The notes under the pieces were generated by a model that saw only the letters and a program-made list of their open reading frames with translations, did not search any database and had not been told where the DNA came from. The position numbers and the translations under genes were made by a program. Of a stretch of 35,889 bases of DNA, positions 15,050 to 22,905 are shown piece by piece. This stretch comes from Streptomyces iconiensis (lineage in GTDB: Bacteria > Actinomycetota > Actinomycetes > Streptomycetales > Streptomycetaceae): positions 1 to 35,889 of the forward strand of contig NZ_JANCPR020000074.1 in NCBI RefSeq assembly GCF_028657195.3, read 5' to 3'. The stretch's first letter is position 1. Each line of letters starts with the position of its first letter.

Positions 15050-15601
15050 ATGAACCAGCGAAGTGACGTGCCCACGTCCGCGATGAGTCCTGTCGACATC
15101 GGTTTCGGCGCCGCTGACGACCTTTCCCAGATCGTCGAGATCGTGAACTACACAGCGGCGAACTCGATCGCCACCTTCGCCACCCGGCCGACCAGCGTGG
15201 CCGAACGACGCGAATGGTTCGACCAGTTCGCCACGACCGGTCCCTACAAACTGCTCGTCGCCCGCCAGGACAACCAGGTTCTGGGCTACGCCTGCAGCCA
15301 GCGCTACCGGGACCACGAAGCCTTCCAGCAGACCGTCGAGGCAAGCATCGCGCTCCACGCGCAAAGCCGGGGCCGAGGCATCGGAACCTCGCTCTACCGC
15401 GCACTGTTCGACAGCCTCGCCGGCGAACCCGTTCACGTCACTCTCGCAGGCATAGCCATGCCCAATGACGCGTCCGTCGCACTGCACCGGAAATTCGGCT
15501 TCACGGAGGTCGGGGTCTTCAGCGAGTACGCCGTCAAGCATGGGCAGTACATCAGCTCACAGTGGATGCAGCGGCTGGCCTCGCCCCAGCACCAGTCGTA
15601 A
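15050..15601 (+). CDS. GNAT N-acetyltransferase, phosphinothricin acetyltransferase-like
   Basis: 183 aa. GNAT fold of the Pat subgroup: IVEIVNYTAANSIATFATRPTSVAERREWF, QVLGYACSQRYRDHEAFQQTVEASIALH, the acetyl-CoA loop QSRGRGIGTSLYRALF and PNDASVALHRKFGFTEVG. The HKHG-like histidine region ends YAVKHGQYISSQWMQR. The amine substrate is unknown. It is the second Pat-like gene here; it differs strongly from that at 2613 and so is not a recent duplicate. It probably starts without a leader. Confidence 0.85.
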   Translation: MNQRSDVPTSAMSPVDIGFGAADDLSQIVEIVNYTAANSIATFATRPTSVAERREWFDQFATTGPYKLLVARQDNQVLGYACSQRYRDHEAFQQTVEASIALHAQSRGRGIGTSLYRALFDSLAGEPVHVTLAGIAMPNDASVALHRKFGFTEVGVFSEYAVKHGQYISSQWMQRLASPQHQS

Positions 15602-15688
15602 CGCCCGACCGCTGATCGCCAACCGCCGCTCGCCGACCGGAGGGACGCGACGCCGCAGGGCGGCCCCGCGAGAGGCGATACTCCACGG

Positions 15689-16189
15689 ATGAGTTTGCAT
15701 ATGCGCCCCGCAAAACCCTCCGAAGCGGACGCGCTGAGCGCGCTGACGCGGCGGTCGAAGGGGTATTGGGGGTACGAGCCCTCTGTACTGGACCGGATGG
15801 GCGGGACGCCGGCGGTCGGGGTGGCGGAGATACGCGCCGGAGGCGTGGTGGTCGCGGAGCGGGACGGGACGGTGCTCGGGTACTACCAGGTGACGGGCAC
15901 ACCGCCGGACGGGGAGCTGGCTGACATGTTCCTCGAACCCGAGGCGATCGGGACCGGCTTGGGGCGCGCACTGTGGGAGCACGCCGTGGGCTGGGCACGG
16001 CTGGCGGGTTACCGGTCACTCCGTTGGGAGTCGGATCCGAACGCGGAGCCTTTCTACCTGCGTATGGGCGCCGAACGCATCGGTGAGCGCGAGGTCGCGC
16101 CCGGCCGGGTGCTACCCGCGATGCGGGTGACGCTCGGCGCGGCGCACGGACACGGCACAAGCGCGAGCGCCGCACCTCCCCCGCCCTGA
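15689..16189 (+). CDS. GNAT family N-acetyltransferase
   Basis: 166 aa. Short GNAT: MRPAKPSEADALSALTRRSKGYWGY, GVVVAERDGTVLGYYQV, LADMFLEPEAIGTGLGRALWEHAVGWARLAGYRSLRWESDPNAEPFYLRMGAERIG. EAIGTGLGRALW is the acetyl-CoA loop. The tail (about 20 residues) is His/Ala/Pro-rich. A GATACT box six bases before the ATG suggests leaderless initiation, as for its upstream neighbour, 87 bp away. Substrate unknown. Confidence 0.85.
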   Translation: MSLHMRPAKPSEADALSALTRRSKGYWGYEPSVLDRMGGTPAVGVAEIRAGGVVVAERDGTVLGYYQVTGTPPDGELADMFLEPEAIGTGLGRALWEHAVGWARLAGYRSLRWESDPNAEPFYLRMGAERIGEREVAPGRVLPAMRVTLGAAHGHGTSASAAPPPP

Positions 16190-16477
16190 GAGGCCCGCAC
16201 CCGGCACACCTTCGGCATGCCCCGGCACTGCCCGGCACGACCGAGGCGCCCCCCATCGCCCGCCCGCCCGGTCCGGGGTACGCCTCGGGGCCCGGAAGCC
16301 GGCCGCGGCAGCTCAGGCGGTCATCACGCGCTGCGCCGATCCCGGATGCGCACGCGGGGGCGACGCCGACCGGCCGCATCCGGGGCCCAGCCCGTACGCG
16401 CGAGCCGTCCCCGCCGCCCCCCGGACGTCGCCGTCGTCGCTGCCCGGACGCCGTCTGCGCCGCACCCCGACGGCCCG
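16190..16477. other. Left part of the long gap before the block 2 operon
   Basis: No supported gene and no clear hairpin; the composition is Pro/Arg-codon-like GC noise in all frames. The right part of the gap (16478-16611) holds the direct repeats, the palindrome and the ribosome binding site listed separately. Confidence 0.5.
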
Positions 16478-16517
16478 TTCCGAACGAACCGTCCCGCCAT
16501 TCCGAACGAACCGTCCC
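16478..16517. promoter_or_regulatory. 18-bp direct repeats at 22-bp spacing
   Basis: TTCCGAACGAACCGTCCC is found exactly at 16478-16495 and 16500-16517. The 22-bp period is two helix turns, so two proteins could bind the same face. Each copy holds the partial dyad TTCCGAACGAA. It lies 29 bp before the GTATTCC palindrome of the downstream operon. Likely regulator sites; the factor is unknown. Confidence 0.55.
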
Positions 16518-16537
16518 ACTGAGCGGCATCACACTGT

Positions 16538-16572
16538 TTGCCCGGCGAGGTATTCCTGTTAGGAATACCTCG
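16538..16572 (+). promoter_or_regulatory. 27-bp perfect palindrome over the promoter of the LLM-SDR-esterase operon
   Basis: Arms CGAGGTATTCC (16546-16556) and GGAATACCTCG (16562-16572) are perfect, separated by tgtta. The inner GTATTCC-N2TTA-GGAATAC is identical to that between fadD3 and hsaB at 9260-9278. A possible promoter, TTGCCC (16538-16543), 16 nt, TAGGAA (16560-16565), lies inside it, pointing to a repressor. The factor is unknown. Confidence 0.75.
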
Positions 16573-16611
16573 TCTCGCACGACAGTGTCGTCCCCAAGGA
16601 GGCCGGTCCCG

Positions 16612-17742
16612 GTGAAGTTCTCGATGATCTTTGAAGCGCAGATGGCGGATCCGTCCCGCGAACAGGAACGGCAGGTTCTCCAGGACTGTGTCGAACAGGC
16701 GGTGTACGCCGAGGAGATGGGGTTCGACCGGGTCTGGGCGGTCGAACACCACTCGCTGAAGCAGTACGCGCACATGTCGGCCTCGGAGATCTTCCTGACG
16801 TGGGTCGCGGCACGCACGGAGCGGATACGGATCGGGCACGGCGTGGTGACCATGCCGTTCGGATACCAGCACCCGGTGCGCGTGGCCGAGCGCGCGGCGA
16901 TGCTCGACGTGCTCAGCGGAGGGCGCGTGGACATCGGCGCGGGGCGCGGGGCGACCAGGCAGGAGATGTCGATGTTCGGGGTGCGGTCCGAGGACACCTA
17001 TCCGCAGATGGAGGAGGCGCTGCGGATCTTCTCCAGCGCCTGGCGCGAGGACGAGTTCGAGTGGCACGGCTCGCTGGACATCGGTCCTGGCGCCGTTCTG
17101 CCGAGGCCGGTCCAGGACCCGCACCCGCCGCTGTTCATGGCGTGCAGCAAGCACGACACGCTCAAGCTCGCCGCCGAACTCGGCATCGGCGCGCTGGTGA
17201 TGGGCTTCGCCGGCGCCGACGACGTACGCGAGATGCGCAAGGTCTACGACGAGGCCATCGAGGCCCGTACGGGAGAACGCTTCGTCTCCGACCGGTCGAA
17301 CGATCACCTCTCCGCGCTCTGCCCCACCGTCGTACTGGACGACGCCGACCTGGCGCTGCGGCTGGGCACGCGCGGCCAGCGCTTCTTCGCGGAGTCGATC
17401 GCCCACTGGTACGGGAACGCCCCGGCGCCCAAGGTCTACGCCGAGTCGATGGGCCACACCGAGCATGTCGCCGCGATGGCCAGGGACCGCGAGGAACTGG
17501 TCGCCAAGCTGCACGAGGCGAACATTCCCGCGCGCCCCGTGGACACCGGGACCTACAACGCGGAACACGCGTACGGGGACGCCGCCACCGCCGTCGACTA
17601 TGTGCAGCAGCTCGCCGACATCGGCGTCGACGAGGTCATGTGCCTGATCCAGATGGGAACGGTGCCGCAGGAGGCGTGCATGGAGACCATCCGGCAGTGG
17701 GGCGAGACCGTGATCCCGCACTTCCGTTCGCAGGGCAAGTAG
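16612..17742 (+). CDS. LLM class flavin-dependent oxidoreductase
   Basis: 376 aa, GTG start with AAGGAGG 9 nt upstream. Luciferase-like monooxygenase TIM barrel: KFSMIFEAQMAD, AEEMGFDRVWAVEHHSLKQYAHMSASEIFLTWVAARTERIRIGHGVVTMPF, HPVRVAERAAMLDVLSGGRVDIGAGRG, and late PRPVQDPHPPLFMACS. These are the usual flavin and substrate loops. Family members use FMNH2 or F420H2 for monooxygenation, including type II Baeyer-Villiger oxidation. First gene of an operon with a hydroxysteroid-type SDR and an esterase, under the palindrome shared with steroid genes. A steroid side-chain or ring Baeyer-Villiger role is an inference. Confidence 0.88.
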   Translation: MKFSMIFEAQMADPSREQERQVLQDCVEQAVYAEEMGFDRVWAVEHHSLKQYAHMSASEIFLTWVAARTERIRIGHGVVTMPFGYQHPVRVAERAAMLDVLSGGRVDIGAGRGATRQEMSMFGVRSEDTYPQMEEALRIFSSAWREDEFEWHGSLDIGPGAVLPRPVQDPHPPLFMACSKHDTLKLAAELGIGALVMGFAGADDVREMRKVYDEAIEARTGERFVSDRSNDHLSALCPTVVLDDADLALRLGTRGQRFFAESIAHWYGNAPAPKVYAESMGHTEHVAAMARDREELVAKLHEANIPARPVDTGTYNAEHAYGDAATAVDYVQQLADIGVDEVMCLIQMGTVPQEACMETIRQWGETVIPHFRSQGK

Positions 17743-17758
17743 AGGAGGCTGACGCGCC

Positions 17759-18580
17759 ATGACGGAACCACTCGCACCGTCGAACGCGAACCCGCTGGAC
17801 CTCACGGGAAAGGTCGCGCTGGTGACCGGCGCCGCACAGGGGCAGGGCGCGGAGCACGCGCGTACGCTCGCCGCCGCCGGGGCCTCGGTCGTGCTGACGG
17901 ACATCCAGGACGCGGACGGCGAGGCGCTCGCCGCCGAGGTGTGCGCGGCCAATGACCGTGCCGGAGGCCGTGCCGGAGGCCGTGCGGACGCGGCACTCTT
18001 CCTGCGGCACGACGTGTCCTCGGCCGCCGACTGGGAACGCGTCGTCGCCGCGGCCGTCGAGCGCTACGGGCGCCTCGACATCCTGGTCAACAACGCCGCG
18101 CTCTGGCACACGGCGCCCGTCGGTGAGGAGACGGAGGACCGGTTCCGCACGCTGCTGTCGGTCAACCTCGTCGGCCCCTTCCTCGGCATCCGCGCCGTAC
18201 TCCCCGCGATGCGCGCGGCAGGCGGCGGCTCGGTCATCAACATCTCCTCCACCGCGGGCCTTACCGGCATCCCGGGCCACAGTGCCTACGGGGCAACGAA
18301 GTTCGGGCTGCGCGGCATGACGAAGTCCGCCGCACTGGACGTGGCAGCGGACGGGATACGGATCAACTCCGTACACCCCGGCATGATCGACACCCCGATG
18401 ATCGCCGGAGTCACGGGCGGCGGCGAGGACGTGCGCGACCGCGCGTACCCGAATGTGCCGATGCGCCGCATCGGCACCCCCGACGACGTGGCGCGCCTGG
18501 TCCTGTTCCTCGCCTCGGACGCGTCGTCGTACGTGACCGGCGCGGAGTTCGCCGTCGACGGCGGGCTGGCGGCCCGGTGA
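17759..18580 (+). CDS. SDR oxidoreductase, 3-alpha/20-beta-hydroxysteroid dehydrogenase-like
   Basis: 273 aa, ATG with AGGAGG 10 nt upstream. Classical short-chain dehydrogenase: TGAAQGQG cofactor loop (23-30), NNAA (111-114), catalytic Ser164 (NISSTAG), Tyr177 and Lys181 (YGATK). Segments NSVHPGMIDTPM, YPNVPMRRIG and SSYVTGAEFAVDGG match the Streptomyces 3-alpha/20-beta-hydroxysteroid dehydrogenase pattern, so an alcohol-ketone interconversion on a steroid is likely. It lies 16 bp after the LLM gene and overlaps the esterase by 4 bp (GTGA). A 12-bp repeat inserts AGGRAGGR at about 68-75, a surface position. Confidence 0.88.
   Translation: MTEPLAPSNANPLDLTGKVALVTGAAQGQGAEHARTLAAAGASVVLTDIQDADGEALAAEVCAANDRAGGRAGGRADAALFLRHDVSSAADWERVVAAAVERYGRLDILVNNAALWHTAPVGEETEDRFRTLLSVNLVGPFLGIRAVLPAMRAAGGGSVINISSTAGLTGIPGHSAYGATKFGLRGMTKSAALDVAADGIRINSVHPGMIDTPMIAGVTGGGEDVRDRAYPNVPMRRIGTPDDVARLVLFLASDASSYVTGAEFAVDGGLAAR
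17956..17979. repeat. 12-bp tandem duplication within the SDR gene
   Basis: CCGTGCCGGAGG occurs at 17956-17967 and 17968-17979, with a partial third copy. It encodes the repeated Gly-Gly-Arg-Ala insert between the cofactor fold strands, in frame. Confidence 0.8.
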
Positions 18581-19563
18581 GCCTCCCGCACCCGGCCAGG
18601 ACCGCCGAGACCGCGCGTACGCACCAACTCACGCCCGCCGCGAGGGAGATCGTGGACGCGCTGACAGCGGCCTTCCCCGAGCTGACACCGGAAACGGACG
18701 TGGAGGCGGTGCGCCGGGCCACCTCGCAGCCGCCCAGGGAGGGGCGGGAGCCGGTCTCCGTGGTGGACAGGACCGTTCCGGGCGCGGCGTCGGGCACGGA
18801 GATCCCGGTACGGCTGTACCGCTCGCCCGCCCCCGGCCCGCACCACTCGCCCACGCCCGCGCCCGTCCTTCTCTTCTTCCACGGCGGCGGCTTCGTCCTG
18901 TGCGGGCTGGACTCTCATGACGGCCTGTGCCGCGAACTGGCCGTGCGGACAGGCGCGTTGGTGGTCTCCGTCGGGTACCGCCTCGCCCCCGAGCACCCCG
19001 CTCCGGCAGCCGCCGAGGACGCGTACGCGGCGCTGCGCTGGGCGGCGGAGCGGGCGCGTGAGGAGGGCGGGGATCCCGCGCGTATCGCCGTCGCGGGGGA
19101 CAGCGCGGGAGGCAACCTGGCGACCGCCGCCTGTCTCCTGGCCGGGGAACGGGGCCGCCCCATGCCCGTGGCGCAGTTCCTCGCGTACCCGGCGCTCGAT
19201 CCGCGCCTGGGCTCGGCCTCGATGCGCGAGTTCGGCGACCCCGGTGATCACTTCCTCACCACGGCGCACATGCGCTGGTACTGGTCGCACTACCTGAGCG
19301 GTGCGCCGCCCGTGCCGCACACGGCTCCCGCGCTGGCACCGGCGGAGGCGCTGGCCGGACTGCCGCCCGCCTATGTGCTGCTGCCTGACTGCGATCCGCT
19401 CCGTGACGAGGGCCGCGCCTACGCCGCTCGGCTCCCGCAGGCCGAGGTGCGCGCCGCACCGGGAATGTTCCACGGGTTCCTGGGCTTCGGCGCGCTGCTG
19501 CCGGAGGCGGAGACGGCGCTTGCGGGTGCGGCGGAGTGGTTGCGTAACCGGCTCTCCGTATAG
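18577..19563 (+). CDS. Alpha/beta hydrolase, hormone-sensitive-lipase family esterase
   Basis: 328 aa from a GTG overlapping the SDR stop. Seen: the oxyanion HGGG (102-105), the nucleophile Ser176 in GDSAGG (174-179), DPLRDEG with Asp273, and His299 in MFHGF, so the catalytic triad is complete. The length is typical for the family, with no signal peptide, so it is cytoplasmic. HSL-type esterases cleave acyl esters, including steroid esters. In this operon it could hydrolyse the ester or lactone made by the LLM monooxygenase; that coupling is inference. Confidence 0.9.
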   Translation: MSLPHPARTAETARTHQLTPAAREIVDALTAAFPELTPETDVEAVRRATSQPPREGREPVSVVDRTVPGAASGTEIPVRLYRSPAPGPHHSPTPAPVLLFFHGGGFVLCGLDSHDGLCRELAVRTGALVVSVGYRLAPEHPAPAAAEDAYAALRWAAERAREEGGDPARIAVAGDSAGGNLATAACLLAGERGRPMPVAQFLAYPALDPRLGSASMREFGDPGDHFLTTAHMRWYWSHYLSGAPPVPHTAPALAPAEALAGLPPAYVLLPDCDPLRDEGRAYAARLPQAEVRAAPGMFHGFLGFGALLPEAETALAGAAEWLRNRLSV

Positions 19564-19776
19564 CCCTCCGCCCTGCCCTTTATGTGCGGTTTGCGCCGAT
19601 TCGCTCCTTCTCGTAACGTCGTAGAACGGACCACCCGGAGGCCCTGTGGCCGGGCCCGGACCCAAGACGGGGCCCGCCCCCGGTGCGTATTGAGGGCCCT
19701 CCTCGACGTGCCCCTGCTGAGGCATCCGTACCGACGTATCCGCGCCGCACGTGCCCGTACCGAGGAGGACGCCCTC

Positions 19777-20604
19777 GTGAACTACGTGACCACCCGTGAC
19801 GGGACCCAGCTCTTCTACAAGGACTGGGGCAGCGGGCGCCCCGTCGTCTTCATCCACGGCTGGCCGCTGAACGCGGACGCCTGGGAGGACCAGATGAAGC
19901 ACGTCGCGGACAACGGCTTCCGCGGCATCGCACACGACCGGCGCGGCCACGGGCGCTCCAGCCAGCCCTGGTCGGGATACGACTTCGACACGTTCGCCGA
20001 CGACCTCAACGCCCTGCTCACACACCTGGACCTGCGTGACGTCACCCTGGTGGCGCACTCCATGGGCGGCGGCGAGCTGGCCCGCTACATCGGACGCCAC
20101 GGCAGCGGGCGCGTGGCGTCGGCCGTGCTGCTGTCCGCGATTCCACCGCTGATGATCCGGACGGAAGACAACCCGGAGGGCGTACCGGCCGAGGTGTTCG
20201 AGGACATCAAGAGCAGCATGCGCAGGGAGCGTTCGCAGCATTGGAGGGACACGGCCGAGGGGTTCTTCGGCGCCAACAGGGAGGGAAACACGGTCACTCA
20301 GGGAAACAAGGACGCGTTCTGGTTCATGGCGATGCACGAGTCCCTGGAGGCCGGGATCGCGTGTGTGGACGCGTTCGCGCGCACCGACTTCCACGAGGAC
20401 CTGAAGAAGTTCGACATGCCGACCCTCGTCATCCACGGCGACGACGACCAGATCGTGCCGATCGACGCCACGGGCCGCAAGACGGCACGACTCGTACCCG
20501 GCGCCACCCTCAAGGTCTACGAGGGCGGCTCCCACGGCATCGGACTCGTACCCGGCCACAAGGAGCGGTTCAACCAGGACCTGCTGGCCTTCCTCCAGAG
20601 ATGA
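19777..20604 (+). CDS. Non-heme chloroperoxidase/perhydrolase-like alpha/beta hydrolase
   Basis: 275 aa, GTG start, GAGGAGG 8 nt upstream. Motifs of the cofactor-free haloperoxidase group: FIHGWPLNADAWEDQM, AHDRRGHGRSSQPWSGYD, nucleophile Ser95 in AHSMGGGE, Asp224 in HGDDDQIVPI and His253 in GGSHG. Such enzymes hydrolyse esters and can form peracids; the halogenation name is historical. This is not HsaD, since its sequence follows the haloperoxidase subgroup throughout. It is separated from the esterase by 213 bp and so probably transcribed alone. Confidence 0.88.
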   Translation: MNYVTTRDGTQLFYKDWGSGRPVVFIHGWPLNADAWEDQMKHVADNGFRGIAHDRRGHGRSSQPWSGYDFDTFADDLNALLTHLDLRDVTLVAHSMGGGELARYIGRHGSGRVASAVLLSAIPPLMIRTEDNPEGVPAEVFEDIKSSMRRERSQHWRDTAEGFFGANREGNTVTQGNKDAFWFMAMHESLEAGIACVDAFARTDFHEDLKKFDMPTLVIHGDDDQIVPIDATGRKTARLVPGATLKVYEGGSHGIGLVPGHKERFNQDLLAFLQR

Positions 20605-20607
20605 GGG

Positions 20608-20633
20608 CACCTCGCCCGGTAGGGCCCGAGGTG
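20608..20633. terminator. Bidirectional hairpin between convergent genes
   Basis: CACCTCG (20608-20614) pairs with CGAGGTG (20627-20633), with further inner CCC/GGG pairing. It lies between the haloperoxidase-like gene and the convergent phosphatase gene, so it can serve both. Confidence 0.6.
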
Positions 20634-20649
20634 ACCCGCCGACGTGGCA

Positions 20650-21837
20650 TCAGGAGCCGGCGGGTTCGGCGGCCTTCCCCACCAGCAGCTCGTCGCGGAG
20701 TGCGGCGAGCTGTCCGGCTCCGAGCTTCAGCCCCTTCTTGAGGTAGCCGTCGAAGGAGCCGTACTCGGCGCGCACGGCGGCGAAGGCGGAGTCGAGGTAC
20801 TCCTTCCGCACGGCGAGCATCGGCTTGTACGCACCGTGCTGGGAGGCGGGCAGGTGGTGGAGCGCCTGCTCGTTGTAGCCGGTGAGGTAGGCGCTGGAGG
20901 CGAGGTAGTCGCGGGTGACGGTGGAGCGGGGCACGCCGAGCGCCGTGAGCAGCGCGGCCGACGCCCAGCCCGTACGGTCCTTGCCTGCCGTGCAGTGGTA
21001 GAGCGCGGCCTCGCCGCTCGGCCGGGTGACATCGGCGAAGAGGCGGCGGTACGCGTCGCGCCCCGTCCGCTCGGTGACGAAGTCGCGGTATGAGCCGAGC
21101 ATGAGGGAACGCGCGTGGCGGGCCGAGGTGGGAGGCGTGTTGGCGATGGTTCTGCCGTCGCCGAGCACGTTCAGACGGCGCAGATCCGCGTCCTTGTGCA
21201 GCACGTCGGGCTGCCGCTTCGCCTCACTCGTGGCCCGCAGGTCGAGTACGGGCGCGATGCCGAGCCGCTTCAGCCTGTCCCGGTCGGCGGCGGTGAGGCG
21301 GTCGAGGCCGGCCGAGCGGTAGACCTTGCCCATACGCACCCAGCGCCCGTCGGCCGTGCGGTGACCGCCCGCGTCACGGAAGTTGGGCGCCGAGGCCAGA
21401 TGCAGCGAACGGTCGGCGAGCCGCAGCTCCCGCCCCTCGTCAGGCACCAGCCGGAACCACCGCCTGTCCACCTTCCCCTTCACCCGTACGGTGACCTTCC
21501 CCCGCCCGTCCCCGCGCGCGACGGCCTGGCGCACGCGCTCTCCGGCCCCCTCGCCCCCGGCACCCTCTTCGCCCCCTTTCCTTCCTTCCCCTCCTTCCGC
21601 GTAAATCCGGACCCGCTCGGCACCGGGCGCCGACCAGCGCACGGTGTAGCGCCCGTCCCTGTGGTCGCTCACCGAGGCGGAGACGAACGGGACGACCCCT
21701 TCCGCCACCCCGTGCCCCTCCTCTCCCGACGCGCACCCCACCCCGCAGGCGACCAGCACGCAGACCCCGACGGCCGCCCCAACCCGCTTGAAACCACGCG
21801 CACTTGACCCGCCCTGCCGCCCACTCGTCAGTCTCAT
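20650..21837 (-). CDS. Secreted (lipoprotein) tyrosine-protein phosphatase-like
   Basis: 395 aa. ATG at 21837 gives a signal peptide (basic N-region to about residue 18, hydrophobic to 30) with a lipobox LVAC at Cys31, so it is probably membrane-anchored outside. Residues about 48-80 are a beta-rich domain (VSASVSDHRDGRYTVRWSAPG), then a Gly/Glu-rich linker (about 82-103). The phosphatase domain of the Tyr_phosphatase3 type begins at ASAPNFRDAGG (149-158). It carries the signature HCTAGKDRTG (281-290) with Cys282 and Arg288, the CX5R catalytic pair. Substrates may be phosphotyrosine or lipids. The ribosome binding site is weak. No neighbour link seen. Confidence 0.88.
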   Translation of the reverse strand: MRLTSGRQGGSSARGFKRVGAAVGVCVLVACGVGCASGEEGHGVAEGVVPFVSASVSDHRDGRYTVRWSAPGAERVRIYAEGGEGRKGGEEGAGGEGAGERVRQAVARGDGRGKVTVRVKGKVDRRWFRLVPDEGRELRLADRSLHLASAPNFRDAGGHRTADGRWVRMGKVYRSAGLDRLTAADRDRLKRLGIAPVLDLRATSEAKRQPDVLHKDADLRRLNVLGDGRTIANTPPTSARHARSLMLGSYRDFVTERTGRDAYRRLFADVTRPSGEAALYHCTAGKDRTGWASAALLTALGVPRSTVTRDYLASSAYLTGYNEQALHHLPASQHGAYKPMLAVRKEYLDSAFAAVRAEYGSFDGYLKKGLKLGAGQLAALRDELLVGKAAEPAGS

Positions 21838-22172
21838 GCCGTGAACGTAGAAACCCGCCCACGCGCGCGACACCCACCGACCCACTGACCGGGACAACGG
21901 CGCACCGCCGTACCGGACAGCCTGCCGGGGCGCGGCGCCGGGGCTCAGCCGCCCGAACCAGGGACCCGTCCACGGAACCGGAAGGTCAGCGGCGCCGCAG
22001 CGAGGGGGCGACCAGCGCCGGCCTGGCGTGCGCGCACAGGACGGGGCAGCGCAGGCGTGAGTGGTCGGCGGGTTGGCGCTCTGCCATCATGGGCAAGCGG
22101 AGCCTCGCTCCGGAAACGATAAGGAGCGACGTTCCGCTCGGCAGGTCCCGCGGCGATGGAAGGAGTGGCACG
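21838..22172. other. Divergent region between phosphatase and tetR genes
   Basis: No supported gene. Near 22100-22140 are overlapping dyads: GGAGC-ctc-GCTCC, and GGAGCG-a-CGTTCC described separately. The left two thirds show nothing of note. Confidence 0.5.
22123..22135. promoter_or_regulatory. Probable TetR auto-operator
   Basis: GGAGCG-A-CGTTCC is a 13-bp dyad with one mismatch, 37 bp before the GTG of the tetR gene at 22173. The form resembles GGAACG-type operators of many actinobacterial TetR proteins. The regulator is inferred by adjacency. Confidence 0.45.
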
Positions 22173-22763
22173 GTGAACGACGGCGACGAGGGCGCGGGGC
22201 AGGAGCCCCGGCCCAAACGGGCGGACGCGCGGCGCAACGAGGAGACCCTGCTCAACGCGGCGGCCACGGTCTTCCTCACCTCGGGCGTGGAAGCGCCGGT
22301 ACGCGACATCGCGGCCGAAGCCGGCGTCGGCATGGGCACGATCTACCGCCACTTCCCCACCCGCGCCGACCTCATCATCGCCGTCTACCGGCACCAGGTG
22401 GAGCGCCTCGCCGAGTCCGGCCCCGCCCTGCTGGAGACCAGCGCGACCCCGCACGCCGCACTGGGCGAATGGATCGACCTCTTCGTCGACTTCCTGGTCA
22501 CCAAGCACGGCCTCGCCGGAGTACTGCAGTCCGACAACGCCGGCTTCGAGACGCTCCACGCCTACTTCCTCGACCGCCTCGTACCCGTGTGCACCCAACT
22601 CCTCGACGCCGCTGCCGAATCCGGTGAGATCCGCTCCGATCTCCAGGCATACGAGCTGATGCGCGGCGTCGGAAACCTGTGCATCGGCGCCGACAGCGAT
22701 TCCCTCTACGACGCACGCCGCCTGGTCGAACTCCTCGTCGCAGGACTGCGCCAACCCCGCTGA
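22173..22763 (+). CDS. TetR family transcriptional regulator
   Basis: 196 aa from GTG 22173, AAGGAG about 8 nt upstream. The helix-turn-helix spans about 18-65: RADARRNEETLLNAAATVFLTSGVEAPVRDIAAEAGVGMGTIYRHFPTRADLI, the typical TetR pattern with T/V-x-x-I-A recognition helix. The C-terminal domain (about 80-196) is helical (WIDLFVDFLVTKHGLAGVLQ, AYELMRGVGNLCIGAD), of the SbtR/TetR_C_33 style. Targets are unknown; it lies divergent to the phosphatase and could control it. Confidence 0.9.
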   Translation: MNDGDEGAGQEPRPKRADARRNEETLLNAAATVFLTSGVEAPVRDIAAEAGVGMGTIYRHFPTRADLIIAVYRHQVERLAESGPALLETSATPHAALGEWIDLFVDFLVTKHGLAGVLQSDNAGFETLHAYFLDRLVPVCTQLLDAAAESGEIRSDLQAYELMRGVGNLCIGADSDSLYDARRLVELLVAGLRQPR

Positions 22764-22905
22764 CCCACGCAAGGCGACGCACCACCGGCCGGACCATCAT
22801 CCAGGTCAGCGACGCGGCCGAGGCGTCTGACGGCACACCCACTCATCCGCCCCCTGCCCTCTGCCCTCTACTCCTGACCCCCTGCCCCTGCTCCGGAGCG
22901 AGGGT

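Noticed and set aside
14723..15541. Minus-strand frame over the second Pat-like GNAT and the upstream gap
   Set aside because: No start with ribosome binding site and no motif; the plus-strand GNAT is clear.
16612..17742. LLM oxidoreductase considered as IpdC
   Set aside because: IpdC is a nitronate-monooxygenase-like flavoprotein; this protein has luciferase-family motifs instead.
19777..20604. Alpha/beta hydrolase considered as HsaD (4,9-DSHA hydrolase)
   Set aside because: Its sequence follows the cofactor-free haloperoxidase/perhydrolase group (HGWPLNADAW, AHSMGGGE, GDDDQIVP), not C-C bond hydrolases.
18286..20610. 774-codon minus-strand frame over the SDR, esterase and haloperoxidase genes
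   Set aside because: Composition is typical of antisense GC shadow; all three plus-strand genes have complete catalytic motifs and ribosome binding sites.
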